Shown: in pieces, positions 31,074 through 37,486 of the stretch | Numbering within the stretch: position 1 is the stretch's first letter | Layout of the letters: each line of letters opens with the position of its first letter | Source: Verrucomicrobiales bacterium | GTDB taxonomy: Bacteria > Verrucomicrobiota > Verrucomicrobiia > Verrucomicrobiales > DEV007 | Length of the DNA stretch: 37,486 bases | NCBI GenBank assembly: GCA_029213265.1 | Contig: JARGNG010000043.1 | Coordinates: 1 to 37,486 of the forward strand | Reading direction: 5' to 3' | Position numbers and translations under genes: made by a program | The notes under the pieces: generated by a model | Databases searched by the model: none | The model's input: the letters and a program-made list of their open reading frames with translations, nothing else | Told to the model about the DNA's origin: nothing

Positions 31074-33026
31074 ATGAATTCCGAACTTTCCGGCAAACTT
31101 GATGCTGCTCTTACGAGCGGAGATCTTCTGCAAAGCAGTCACGACAATATCACAGAACTCCTCTCTTCGGGGAACCCGATCTATGAAGCATCTGTCGCCG
31201 AACTTTGCGAGCGGCAGGAATGGACGGAATTGAACAACCGTTTCTTTAAAAAGCTGGCTTTCGGAACAGGAGGCCTTCGCGGTCGTTCCATCGGCGAAAT
31301 CGTGACGGCTGCGGAACGAGGTTCCGCAGCAGACGGAGAACGCCCTGAATTCCCCTGTGTTGGAACCAGTTCTCTGAACTACTACAACATCACCCGGGCC
31401 ACTCTTGGTCTCGTCCGCCAACTCGTGAAATCCTACTCCGGCGAGGGGCGCCCTTCTCTCGCCCTCGCTCGCGACACCCGCTACTTTGGAAGGGAGTTTG
31501 CCGACTGTGTGACCAAAGTCGCCACGGAAAACGGATGTGACGTTCATATTTTCCCGATCCCCCGCTCGACTCCCCATCTCAGCTTTGCGGTTCGGCACCT
31601 CGGAACAACCTCCGGAATCGTTCTCACGGCGAGCCACAATCCCCCGCACGACAATGGATACAAGGTCTATGGCAGCGACGGGGCGCAAATTGTAGAACCG
31701 GAGGCGAGCCGGATCATCGCCGAGGTCAACGCAGTCGACGGCGAAAGCTATGACGTTCTTCCCGCCGATCAGCAGGGACAGATCTATGAGCTGGGGGAAG
31801 ACATGGACGAAGCCTACATGGCACGATTGGAATCGCTTCTTCTCGATCCGGGACTGGTGAAGTCCCAGAGCGATTTGAAAATTGTTTTCACCAATATTCA
31901 CGGCACAGGCGGCACCATCGCCCCGCAAATGCTCCGCCGACTCGGATTTCACTGTGATACCGTCGCCGAACAGGACACAGAGGACGGAGCTTTCCCGACC
32001 GTAAAATCGCCCAATCCGGAAAATGCCGAAGCACTGCAAATGGGGATTGATCAGGCAGAAGCGAGCGGAGCCGACCTCGTCATCGGGACCGACCCCGATT
32101 GCGACCGGATGGGCGTCGTCGTCCGCGACGGAAGCGGAAAAATGACGCTTATCACCGGCAACCAGATCGGATCACTGATGGCCTACTACCGACTCCTTGC
32201 GTTTACCCGGCAGGGAATTCTGAATGACGAAAACAAGGGCAACGCCATCGTCGTGAAAACCTTTGTCACCACGGAACTGCAAACCGCGATCGGAGCCCAC
32301 TTCGGAGTCGGGGTCGTCAACACCCTCACCGGCTTCAAATACATCGGGGCAAAGCTAAGAAAATACGAAAACCAGATTCCCGCCGATCTCCGGGCCAACT
32401 ACCGGGATCTGTCGGACGAGGAATCAAGAGATCTCAGACTCAAGCATTCCAAATTCTTCGTTTTCGGAGGGGAGGAAAGCTACGGCTATCTTGGATCCGA
32501 CTTTCTTCGGGACAAAGACGGCAATGGCGCCGTTGTCATGTTTGCAGAAGTCGCGGCCTACGCAAAATCCCGCAAGGAAACTGTTGTTGAACTCCTCGAC
32601 CAACTTTATTGCGAGCACGGAGTCTACCTGGAAGGCCAGCACGCCGAAACACTGACCGGTGCCGACGGGGCCGCCCAAATTCAGAAACTCGCCCAAAGTT
32701 ACGTAGACGAGCCGCCCACCGAAATGGACGGGGCCGGAGTTCTCCGGATTCGAGATTTCGCGAACGAGAATTATGTCGACGAAGAAGGCGACGAGATCCC
32801 GAAGGAGAAGATGGTGTTTGTCGATCTCGACGATGGGCGCGCCTTCGCGGTTCGCCCTTCCGGGACCGAACCGAAGATCAAATACTACATCTACTACCGC
32901 CCGCAACCGGGACACAGCGAAGTGCTCATCCCCGAACAACTGCCTTCCGCCAAAGCGATCGCACAGGAGTCTTTTGATTCCCTGAAATCCGCCATCGTTG
33001 CTGACATGCGGAAGCGACTCGGATGA
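31074..33026 (+). CDS. Phosphohexomutase (phosphoglucomutase/phosphomannomutase family)
   Basis: A 650-aa member of the alpha-D-phosphohexomutase superfamily, long form as in PgcA/PGM2. It moves phosphate between C1 and C6 of a hexose (glucose or mannose) and feeds glycogen, cell wall or nucleotide-sugar synthesis. Seen: LAFGTGGLRGRSIGE (61-75), LARDTRYFGREF, the active-site serine loop TASHNPPHDNGYKVYG with Ser187, the Mg-binding GTDPDCDRMG, the sugar-specificity loop FGGEESYGYLGSDF, and the phosphate-binding RPSGTEPKIKYYI near the C-terminus. All four domains appear complete. The GEES loop fits glucose/mannose use. Followed by the lnt gene 55 bases downstream on the same strand. Confidence 0.93.
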   Translation: MNSELSGKLDAALTSGDLLQSSHDNITELLSSGNPIYEASVAELCERQEWTELNNRFFKKLAFGTGGLRGRSIGEIVTAAERGSAADGERPEFPCVGTSSLNYYNITRATLGLVRQLVKSYSGEGRPSLALARDTRYFGREFADCVTKVATENGCDVHIFPIPRSTPHLSFAVRHLGTTSGIVLTASHNPPHDNGYKVYGSDGAQIVEPEASRIIAEVNAVDGESYDVLPADQQGQIYELGEDMDEAYMARLESLLLDPGLVKSQSDLKIVFTNIHGTGGTIAPQMLRRLGFHCDTVAEQDTEDGAFPTVKSPNPENAEALQMGIDQAEASGADLVIGTDPDCDRMGVVVRDGSGKMTLITGNQIGSLMAYYRLLAFTRQGILNDENKGNAIVVKTFVTTELQTAIGAHFGVGVVNTLTGFKYIGAKLRKYENQIPADLRANYRDLSDEESRDLRLKHSKFFVFGGEESYGYLGSDFLRDKDGNGAVVMFAEVAAYAKSRKETVVELLDQLYCEHGVYLEGQHAETLTGADGAAQIQKLAQSYVDEPPTEMDGAGVLRIRDFANENYVDEEGDEIPKEKMVFVDLDDGRAFAVRPSGTEPKIKYYIYYRPQPGHSEVLIPEQLPSAKAIAQESFDSLKSAIVADMRKRLG

Positions 33027-33081
33027 GAGAGTTTCCAACTCTGATCATCGATTCGAGCCCTGCCGAGAGCGGTGGCAAGCC

Positions 33082-34770
33082 ATGAGCCGGTTCCTCAAAA
33101 AGCACTGGCCGTGGTTCGCCGCGATCCTCAGCGGGCTTCTCCTCGGATTCTGCTACCCGCCCTTTTCCGCCGACGGATTGATCTGGATCTGGCAGGCGCC
33201 CCTGTTGGGAGCCTTCTGGTTTTCGGAATCGAAACAGAAACGATGGAAACGCGGTGCACTCCTCGGCTACATTTCCGGTCTCACCTTCTTTCTCGTCAAT
33301 ATCTTCTGGCTCACGGAGGTTTCGCGAGTGGCAGGCACGATATTCGCAGGCCTCGGTGCGCTCCTCGCGCTGTCCCTGTATCTCGGCATCTATTTTGCCA
33401 TTTTTGGAGCCTTTGCGGCAACGGCCGGACGCTGGGTCATCAAGGAACCGCACCGGGACAGAAAGGACTTGTTTGAACAATCCATTTCCGTTCTCAAAGT
33501 CGCCTTTCTCAACGGGGCCGCCTGGTGCGGATTGGAATGGGCACGTGGAATCGTGTTCACCGGGTTCGGTTGGAACGGACTTGGCGTGGCACTGAAGGAC
33601 CACCTTCTTCTCGTTCAGTTCGCCGATGTCATCGGAATCACCGGATACGGGTTCATCATGATGTTCTCCGGCGTGATCGGCTTTTGCACGCTTGTCAGGC
33701 TGGCGCTGGAAGTTCAGGAACGAAAGCGTCTCCGCCCTCATGTTGATTTTGCGCTGGGCGTGTCCCTGATCATCTTCCTGTTCCTCTACGGGGTAGCGAA
33801 AATTTCCTACGTTCCCGGGAATTCGGTCGACGTTAGGGCCCGCATCATGCAGCTCAACATTCCTCTCGAAGACAAATGGTCCGAGGACATCAAGCTGCGC
33901 CAGAAGATCATTTTTGACTATCGCGATCTCACCCGGACCTTTGTCGAAACGGCTCCGCTCGATCTGGTGCTCTGGCCGGAAACCGCGCTCCCCGGTCATT
34001 TTAATTTCCCCTGGGTACAGGAATATCTCAACGACCACGTTCTCAAGGGCGAAGACTTCTACCTGCTTACCGGCATGGAGGACAGCACCCTCAAAGGCGA
34101 CGAGATCTACAATACGATCACCCTGATGAAGGGGAATACAGAATCCTATCAGATGCACAAGAAGGTGCACCTCGTTCCCCTCGGCGAATACATCCCGTTT
34201 CGAGACTCCTTTCCCTTCTTTGAATGGATCGCCGGCGGGATCATTGAAAACGACTTCACCCCGGGATCCGAATTCGAACCGCTCACGATGGAAAAGGACG
34301 GGCATGAAATCGGAATCATTCCCCTCATTTGTTTTGAGGACACCGTCCCCCGCCATGCCCGGAAATTTCTCCGCGATGGACCACAGATCATGGTGAACGT
34401 GACCAACGACGGATGGTTCTACGAGAGCGCCGAACCGACCCAGCACTTCTACAACGCGATCTTTCGCTGCATCGAGTTTCGCCGCCCCATGATCCGAGCG
34501 GCCAATACGGGTGTCAGTGGATTCATCGATGAGCGGGGCAGTGTCTATGATCGAAGGGCAACCGACAACTTTCAACGAATCCTCCGCGATGACGAATCTG
34601 GCTCGACCTACATTCGCGGAAGCATCCCCGGAAACGTGGAAGTAAATCTCAATCCACCGATGACCCTCTACGCACGGTTCGGAGATCTCTTTTCGATCGG
34701 GATGGGCTTGTTTGCCCTGCTTTTCGCGACGCTGTCCGTCGCAAAGTCGAGGAAGCAGGTCGCTACTTGA
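33082..34770 (+). CDS. lnt: Apolipoprotein N-acyltransferase
   Basis: A 562-aa inner-membrane enzyme that adds the third acyl chain to lipoproteins. Six or so transmembrane segments in the first 245 residues (for example WFAAILSGLLLGFCYPPF and GLTFFLVNIFWLTEVSRVAG) precede the periplasmic nitrilase domain with the catalytic triad: Glu300 in LWPETALPG, Lys361 in HKKVHLVPLGEYIPF and Cys417 in PLICFEDTVPR. VNVTNDGWF and RAANTGVSGFID are further family motifs, and a last membrane helix lies near the C-terminus. The ATG at 33082 is chosen because the upstream frame overlaps the mutase gene and adds no membrane sequence. It overlaps the convergent metalloprotease gene by eight bases. Confidence 0.95.
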   Translation: MSRFLKKHWPWFAAILSGLLLGFCYPPFSADGLIWIWQAPLLGAFWFSESKQKRWKRGALLGYISGLTFFLVNIFWLTEVSRVAGTIFAGLGALLALSLYLGIYFAIFGAFAATAGRWVIKEPHRDRKDLFEQSISVLKVAFLNGAAWCGLEWARGIVFTGFGWNGLGVALKDHLLLVQFADVIGITGYGFIMMFSGVIGFCTLVRLALEVQERKRLRPHVDFALGVSLIIFLFLYGVAKISYVPGNSVDVRARIMQLNIPLEDKWSEDIKLRQKIIFDYRDLTRTFVETAPLDLVLWPETALPGHFNFPWVQEYLNDHVLKGEDFYLLTGMEDSTLKGDEIYNTITLMKGNTESYQMHKKVHLVPLGEYIPFRDSFPFFEWIAGGIIENDFTPGSEFEPLTMEKDGHEIGIIPLICFEDTVPRHARKFLRDGPQIMVNVTNDGWFYESAEPTQHFYNAIFRCIEFRRPMIRAANTGVSGFIDERGSVYDRRATDNFQRILRDDESGSTYIRGSIPGNVEVNLNPPMTLYARFGDLFSIGMGLFALLFATLSVAKSRKQVAT

Positions 34771-35932
34771 TCACAACTCGTCCATCTTTTTCCGGTGCCT
34801 CAAACCACCCGAGATCCTTCCCGTCCTCTCCGGTGACCACCCAGAAATGGTTTCCGTAGGTCTGCTGCTCATGGCGCCGTTTCGGGTCAATGTCTGCATA
34901 GTGCCGCCGAAGCCCGTCGAAGCCGATCCAGAAGGTTGAGACTACTTGATCGCTCTCATTATCGAAGCGGAGGCTGATGGATTTTCCACTCTCTCCGGAG
35001 GATGGATCTTTTGGTAGCAGACGAACCGGTTCGAGCGAAATGAGTTCCCGGTCTTCGCCCCGGTCCAGCGCTTCATAGGCTTCCACAAGATCCTTCGGCC
35101 AGGCAAAGACAGGGGCCGCCTTCACATCAAACCCTGCCAAATGCGGATCGTCGGTGCGTTCCCTCGGATAAGAGTATCTCCAGTCGTTGCCACCAAAAAT
35201 GGACTCCACCAAACTCGCCACTTCCGGATCGTGTTCCTTCAGCTCCTCCCGTGTGTCGACATGATTGTGGTCGTGGTCATCCTCCCGATTGGTGTCGAAC
35301 CAGGACTGAACTGCCTCCGCCCAGTATTCCGATGGATTCGTTCCCGCATACTTTCCGCGCCAGAGACCTTTCAGGCCGGCACGATTGAAGACTTTTTCCA
35401 ACTGCTTTTGAAAATCCGGATCCACGGAGTTCAACCCCATCAGGTGAATGGCGTGGGCAAATTCGTGGACCATAATGCTCTCGGTCGAATACGGATCGCC
35501 CCGAAACCCGAGCAGGTTTTCCTCGCCCACGGAGACAGCTGGTCGCTCCCGGGAAGCACCCAGCCCCCGCGCTCTCTTATCCCAGTAGGCTTTCGGTTCG
35601 AGAGTCGCATGTTCGGGAATGTCAGTCGTAAACTCGCCCGGCGCCATGATCGCGAGGCGCACTTTGTTTTCAATCATAGCCTCAAGGACATCCTCCCGCT
35701 CTCCCAACATCTGATCGATCAGGTAGGCCGCTTCCCGCAAGGCATAGTCAGAAACTTTTTTCGAAGCCACGATGGGAAACCCCTCGTAGCTCAGATATTG
35801 CTCATAAAACGGATTCAGCCCCAAACGCTCCACCTCACCGGCAGGTGGCGGGCCGATCGGAGACGTGACAAAGTCATCCGCAAGCAGGGAGCCGGCAAGA
35901 AGGAGGATTGATGGCAGGATCAAGTGTTTCAT
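34763..35932 (-). CDS. Exported zinc metalloprotease with C-terminal VHL beta domain
   Basis: A 389-aa secreted protein. Signal peptide about 1-18 (LLA-D). The zincin domain (about 30-290) has HEFAH (156-160) with metal ligands His156 and His160 and catalytic Glu157, and Glu206 in SEYWAEAVQSWF as the probable third ligand, as in gluzincin-like enzymes. Residues 318-388 match the beta domain of von Hippel-Lindau protein: SLRFDNESDQVVSTFWIGFDG, then HYADIDP, then TYGNHFWVV. Compared with human pVHL residues 88-117 the match is gap-free, and the hydroxyproline pocket residues align as Trp335, Tyr345, Thr358, His362 and Trp364. The VHL domain may target the protease to a substrate. A palindromic repeat lies 23-49 bases upstream of the start. 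Confidence 0.82.
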   Translation of the reverse strand: MKHLILPSILLLAGSLLADDFVTSPIGPPPAGEVERLGLNPFYEQYLSYEGFPIVASKKVSDYALREAAYLIDQMLGEREDVLEAMIENKVRLAIMAPGEFTTDIPEHATLEPKAYWDKRARGLGASRERPAVSVGEENLLGFRGDPYSTESIMVHEFAHAIHLMGLNSVDPDFQKQLEKVFNRAGLKGLWRGKYAGTNPSEYWAEAVQSWFDTNREDDHDHNHVDTREELKEHDPEVASLVESIFGGNDWRYSYPRERTDDPHLAGFDVKAAPVFAWPKDLVEAYEALDRGEDRELISLEPVRLLPKDPSSGESGKSISLRFDNESDQVVSTFWIGFDGLRRHYADIDPKRRHEQQTYGNHFWVVTGEDGKDLGWFEAPEKDGRVVIK

Positions 35933-35953
35933 AGGCGAAAACAGGAAAAGGAA

Positions 35954-35983
35954 ACAGGGTTAGATCATCGACCTAACCCTGTT
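35954..35983. repeat. Palindromic 22-bp-family repeat, copy B
   Basis: AACAGGGTTAG (35953-35963) and its exact reverse complement CTAACCCTGTT flank the nine-base centre ATCATCGAC, 31 bases in all. The CAGGGTT arms at 35955-35961 and 35975-35981 have the same 13-base separation as copy A. It lies between the metalloprotease gene and the exported-protein gene, in position to act on either promoter. A further single AACCCTGT occurs at 36032-36039. Confidence 0.65.
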
Positions 35984-36009
35984 CAGCAACGTAACGGAGA
36001 TACGGGAAA

Positions 36010-36023
36010 GACAAGCTCTTGTC
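36010..36023. repeat. Short inverted repeat GACAAG-CT-CTTGTC
   Basis: Six-base perfect arms around CT, 33 bases before the start of the exported-protein gene at 36056, overlapping a weak -35-like TTGTCA (36019-36024). Possible dimeric regulator site; the short arms make chance occurrence possible. Apart from this and palindrome B, nothing else was recognised in the 123-base gap. Confidence 0.3.
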
Positions 36024-36055
36024 ACGTCGAAAACCCTGTATCAATGTAAGCCCTC

Positions 36056-36595
36056 ATGAAAATTACCATCGCCTCTCTTTTCAGCGCCCTCACCCTTTTC
36101 GCATCCGTTGGAGCATCCATTGGATATTCTGACGATGCCGAAGCACTCGCGGTAGCGGACGTCACCTTCGAATACGGAGAGCCCTGGATTCGCCAACAGC
36201 CTTCCAGCTCGATGCGGGTCGCCCAACTTCTTTATGATCATGAGGACGAGAATCTCACGGACATCGAAATGGCGGTCTTCTTGATGGGCGGTGGAAACCG
36301 CGCCAATCTGGATCGTTGGATCGGGCAGTTCAGTCCCGCTCCCGAGGCAAAAGAGGAAACCAAAAAGATGGGAGACAAGGACGTCATTTTCTTTGAAGCG
36401 ACCGGAACCTATATGGAGTCCTCCGGCGGTCCCTTTTCGGGAAACAAAACTCCCCGGGAAAACTACACTATGCTCGCTGTCATCATCCCCACCCCGGAGG
36501 GAAGCATCTTTCTCAAGCTGACCGGACCGAATGACTCCGTAGCGGCGATGAAAGATTCTTTCATGGCTTTCGCGAAGAGTCCCTTCGAAGAGTAA
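36056..36595 (+). CDS. Exported protein of unknown function
   Basis: A 179-aa protein with a signal peptide (about residues 1-20) that I cannot assign to a family. The mature part begins with DDAEALAVADVTFEYGEPWI and has alternating strands and helices: SSMRVAQLLYDHED, DIEMAVFLMGGGNRANLDRW, KDVIFFEATGTYMES, YTMLAVIIPTPEGSIFLKL and a last helix AAMKDSFMAFAKS. The pattern of a hydrophobic strand reporting an effect on small molecules or lipids (VIIPTPEGSIFLKLTGP followed by a helix) resembles exported proteins often seen in this phylum, but no catalytic residue set is evident and no Cys is present. It runs toward the LysR gene and shares the terminator at 36621-36648. Confidence 0.7.
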   Translation: MKITIASLFSALTLFASVGASIGYSDDAEALAVADVTFEYGEPWIRQQPSSSMRVAQLLYDHEDENLTDIEMAVFLMGGGNRANLDRWIGQFSPAPEAKEETKKMGDKDVIFFEATGTYMESSGGPFSGNKTPRENYTMLAVIIPTPEGSIFLKLTGPNDSVAAMKDSFMAFAKSPFEE

Positions 36596-36620
36596 ATCGA
36601 AATTGATTCACAGACTTCAA

Positions 36621-36648
36621 AAGGCGGGACTAGGCTCCCGCCTTTTTT
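36621..36648. terminator. Bidirectional intrinsic terminator
   Basis: A nine-base-pair stem AAGGCGGGA / TCCCGCCTT with loop CTAGGC (36630-36635) followed by six T residues on the plus strand (36643-36648). On the minus strand the same stem is followed by TTTTG, so it may also stop the LysR transcript. The LysR stop codon TAG lies inside the loop. Confidence 0.85.
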
Positions 36649-37486
36649 GTTTTCAGAAGCTGAATCATTTCCCGCATCGCCGGGGTGATCGCTTTGGTCC
36701 GCCGCCGCACGATGCCGAGCGGCCGCCAGATGAACTTCCCGTCAATGGGAATGCGCACGAGCGACTTTGACTCCACCTCGGAACGCACGCTTTCACTCGG
36801 AACGATGGAAATCGCGTTTTCGATGAGCACGCCTCTCTTGACCGTCTCGATATTGTCGAACTCGACGACTTCCTTCACCTGAATCCCGGCCTGGGAGAAC
36901 ATACCGTCGATTGCTTTTCTCGTCGGAAGATCCGGCTCAAACGAAATAAAGCGCTGACCGTCAATCGCCTTGAGATCAACGCTCTTGCGTTTTGCGAGGG
37001 GATGATTCGGGGGGCAAATGACGACGAGACGGTCTTTCCAGGCCGGCTCAATCTCCACTCCTTTCCGCTCCTGCGGATAAGCCACAAGCCCGAGGTCAGC
37101 ATGATTTTCGGAGACGTCCGCATACACTTGATTGGACCGCCGGTATTGCACCTGCAAATCCACATCCGGAAATTTCTCCCGAAACGTTTCCAGGTAGGGC
37201 GGCAGTTCATGAAAACCGATACTGTAGACCGTGGCGATGGTGAGCTGGCCGGCTACGATGTCCCTCATTTGGTCGAGCTCCTGCTCGATCCCCCGGTAGG
37301 CATCCAGAATATTACGAGCTGCCTGCAGAAACACTTCTCCCTCGGGAGTGACGGCAAAGTTCCTCCGCCCCCGCTCCACCAGGGTGACACCGAATCTTTC
37401 CTCAAGCGCCCGGACCTGTTGACTCACCGCACTCTGGCTGATGTTGTTTCGCTCGGCGGCTTCCGAGAAACTCGTCGTCTCGACGA
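36630..37486 (-). CDS. LysR-family transcriptional regulator (5' end beyond the window)
   Basis: At least 284 aa of a LysR-type regulator; the start lies outside the right edge. The open frame continues upstream of the GTG at 37427 through the helix-turn-helix, whose visible part reads SFSEAAERNNISQSAVSQQ and continues VRALEERFGVTLVERG. A linker helix leads to the periplasmic-binding-protein-like effector domain: GQLTIATVYSIGFHELPPYL, ENHADLGLVAYP, DRLVVICPPNHPLAKRK and GVLIENAISIVPSESV. It binds DNA as a dimer or tetramer in response to a small molecule, unknown here. The last codons form one arm of the terminator at 36621-36648. LysR proteins often control a divergent gene, which would lie beyond the window. 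Confidence 0.92.
   Translation of the reverse strand, partial: VETTSFSEAAERNNISQSAVSQQVRALEERFGVTLVERGRRNFAVTPEGEVFLQAARNILDAYRGIEQELDQMRDIVAGQLTIATVYSIGFHELPPYLETFREKFPDVDLQVQYRRSNQVYADVSENHADLGLVAYPQERKGVEIEPAWKDRLVVICPPNHPLAKRKSVDLKAIDGQRFISFEPDLPTRKAIDGMFSQAGIQVKEVVEFDNIETVKRGVLIENAISIVPSESVRSEVESKSLVRIPIDGKFIWRPLGIVRRRTKAITPAMREMIQLLKTKKAGA

Noticed and set aside
32926..34575. 549-codon open frame antisense to lnt
   Set aside because: Lies wholly over a gene with an intact catalytic triad; composition is that of an antisense shadow (many Glu, Gly, His, Val, no recognisable motif).
35954..35983. Integron attC site, because GTTAGAT and ACCTAAC fit the GTTRRRY and RYYYAAC core motifs
   Set aside because: In attC the RYYYAAC core comes first and GTTRRRY last with a longer hairpin between. 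Here the order is reversed on both strands, only six bases lie between, and the surrounding genes are not cassettes.
1..37486. tRNA, rRNA, insertion sequences, prophage or plasmid origin
   Set aside because: No cloverleaf-like segment, rRNA stretch, transposase, integrase or iteron-plus-replication gene was recognised by reading; a covariance-model scan would be the decisive test for small RNAs.

Overview
The window carries 28 genes (one cut by the right edge), about 57% on the minus strand by gene count, packed tightly in short operons. It looks like chromosomal DNA of a free-living, probably aquatic, member of the Verrucomicrobiota (PVC superphylum). This is inferred from the gene mix: a formylglycine sulfatase next to a DUF1080/SMP-30 fusion, PA14 and secreted caspase proteins, a reduced SecA paralogue beside HlyD and TolC genes, a PhrB-like photolyase, and many start codons without a Shine-Dalgarno sequence. 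No rRNA, tRNA, CRISPR array, insertion sequence or phage gene was seen, and no gap between genes exceeds 300 bases.

Layout. 1-6.2 kb (minus strand): a PurC-like protein, an I78-type inhibitor lipoprotein coupled to a secreted alpha/beta hydrolase, an EF-hand/beta-lactamase-fold hydrolase, a CAP-domain protein and an AI-2E-type permease. 6.3-7.9 kb (plus): a membrane-anchored PQQ-like beta-propeller. 7.9-13.8 kb (minus): an operon of TolC-like outer-membrane protein, SecA-like ATPase, HlyD-like adaptor and an 87-aa protein. 14.0 kb: YjbQ. 14.4-16.9 kb (minus): a glycosidase-glycosyltransferase fusion. 17.1-21.0 kb (plus): an SbcD/SbcC (YhaO/YhaN-like) pair. 21.0-23.4 kb (minus): PA14 protein and secreted caspase-like protease. 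23.6-26.5 kb (plus): sulfatase and DUF1080/SMP-30 fusion. 26.6-31.0 kb (minus): SDR plus photolyase, then RlmI-like methyltransferase plus HisD. 31.1-34.8 kb (plus): phosphohexomutase and apolipoprotein N-acyltransferase. 34.8-35.9 kb (minus): a zinc metalloprotease with a VHL beta domain. 36.1-37.5 kb: an exported protein and a LysR regulator converging on a shared terminator.

How the genes may work together. Much of the window serves the cell envelope and exterior: secreted hydrolases, sulfatase, lipoprotein acylation and a possible export machine. The most unusual items are (1) the tolC-secA-hlyD-small protein operon, whose SecA homologue ends before the two-helix finger and so cannot be an ordinary translocase; (2) the zincin-VHL fusion, in which four of the five residues that read hydroxyproline in human pVHL are kept and the fifth is conservatively replaced, at identical spacing; (3) a family of 22-bp repeats, in tandem at 16.9 kb and as matched palindromes at 1.4 and 36.0 kb, always in gene-upstream regions; (4) a photolyase of the iron-sulfur class that lacks the cluster cysteines, co-transcribed with an SDR lacking its catalytic tyrosine; and (5) several promoters placed so close to the start codon that their transcripts would be nearly leaderless.
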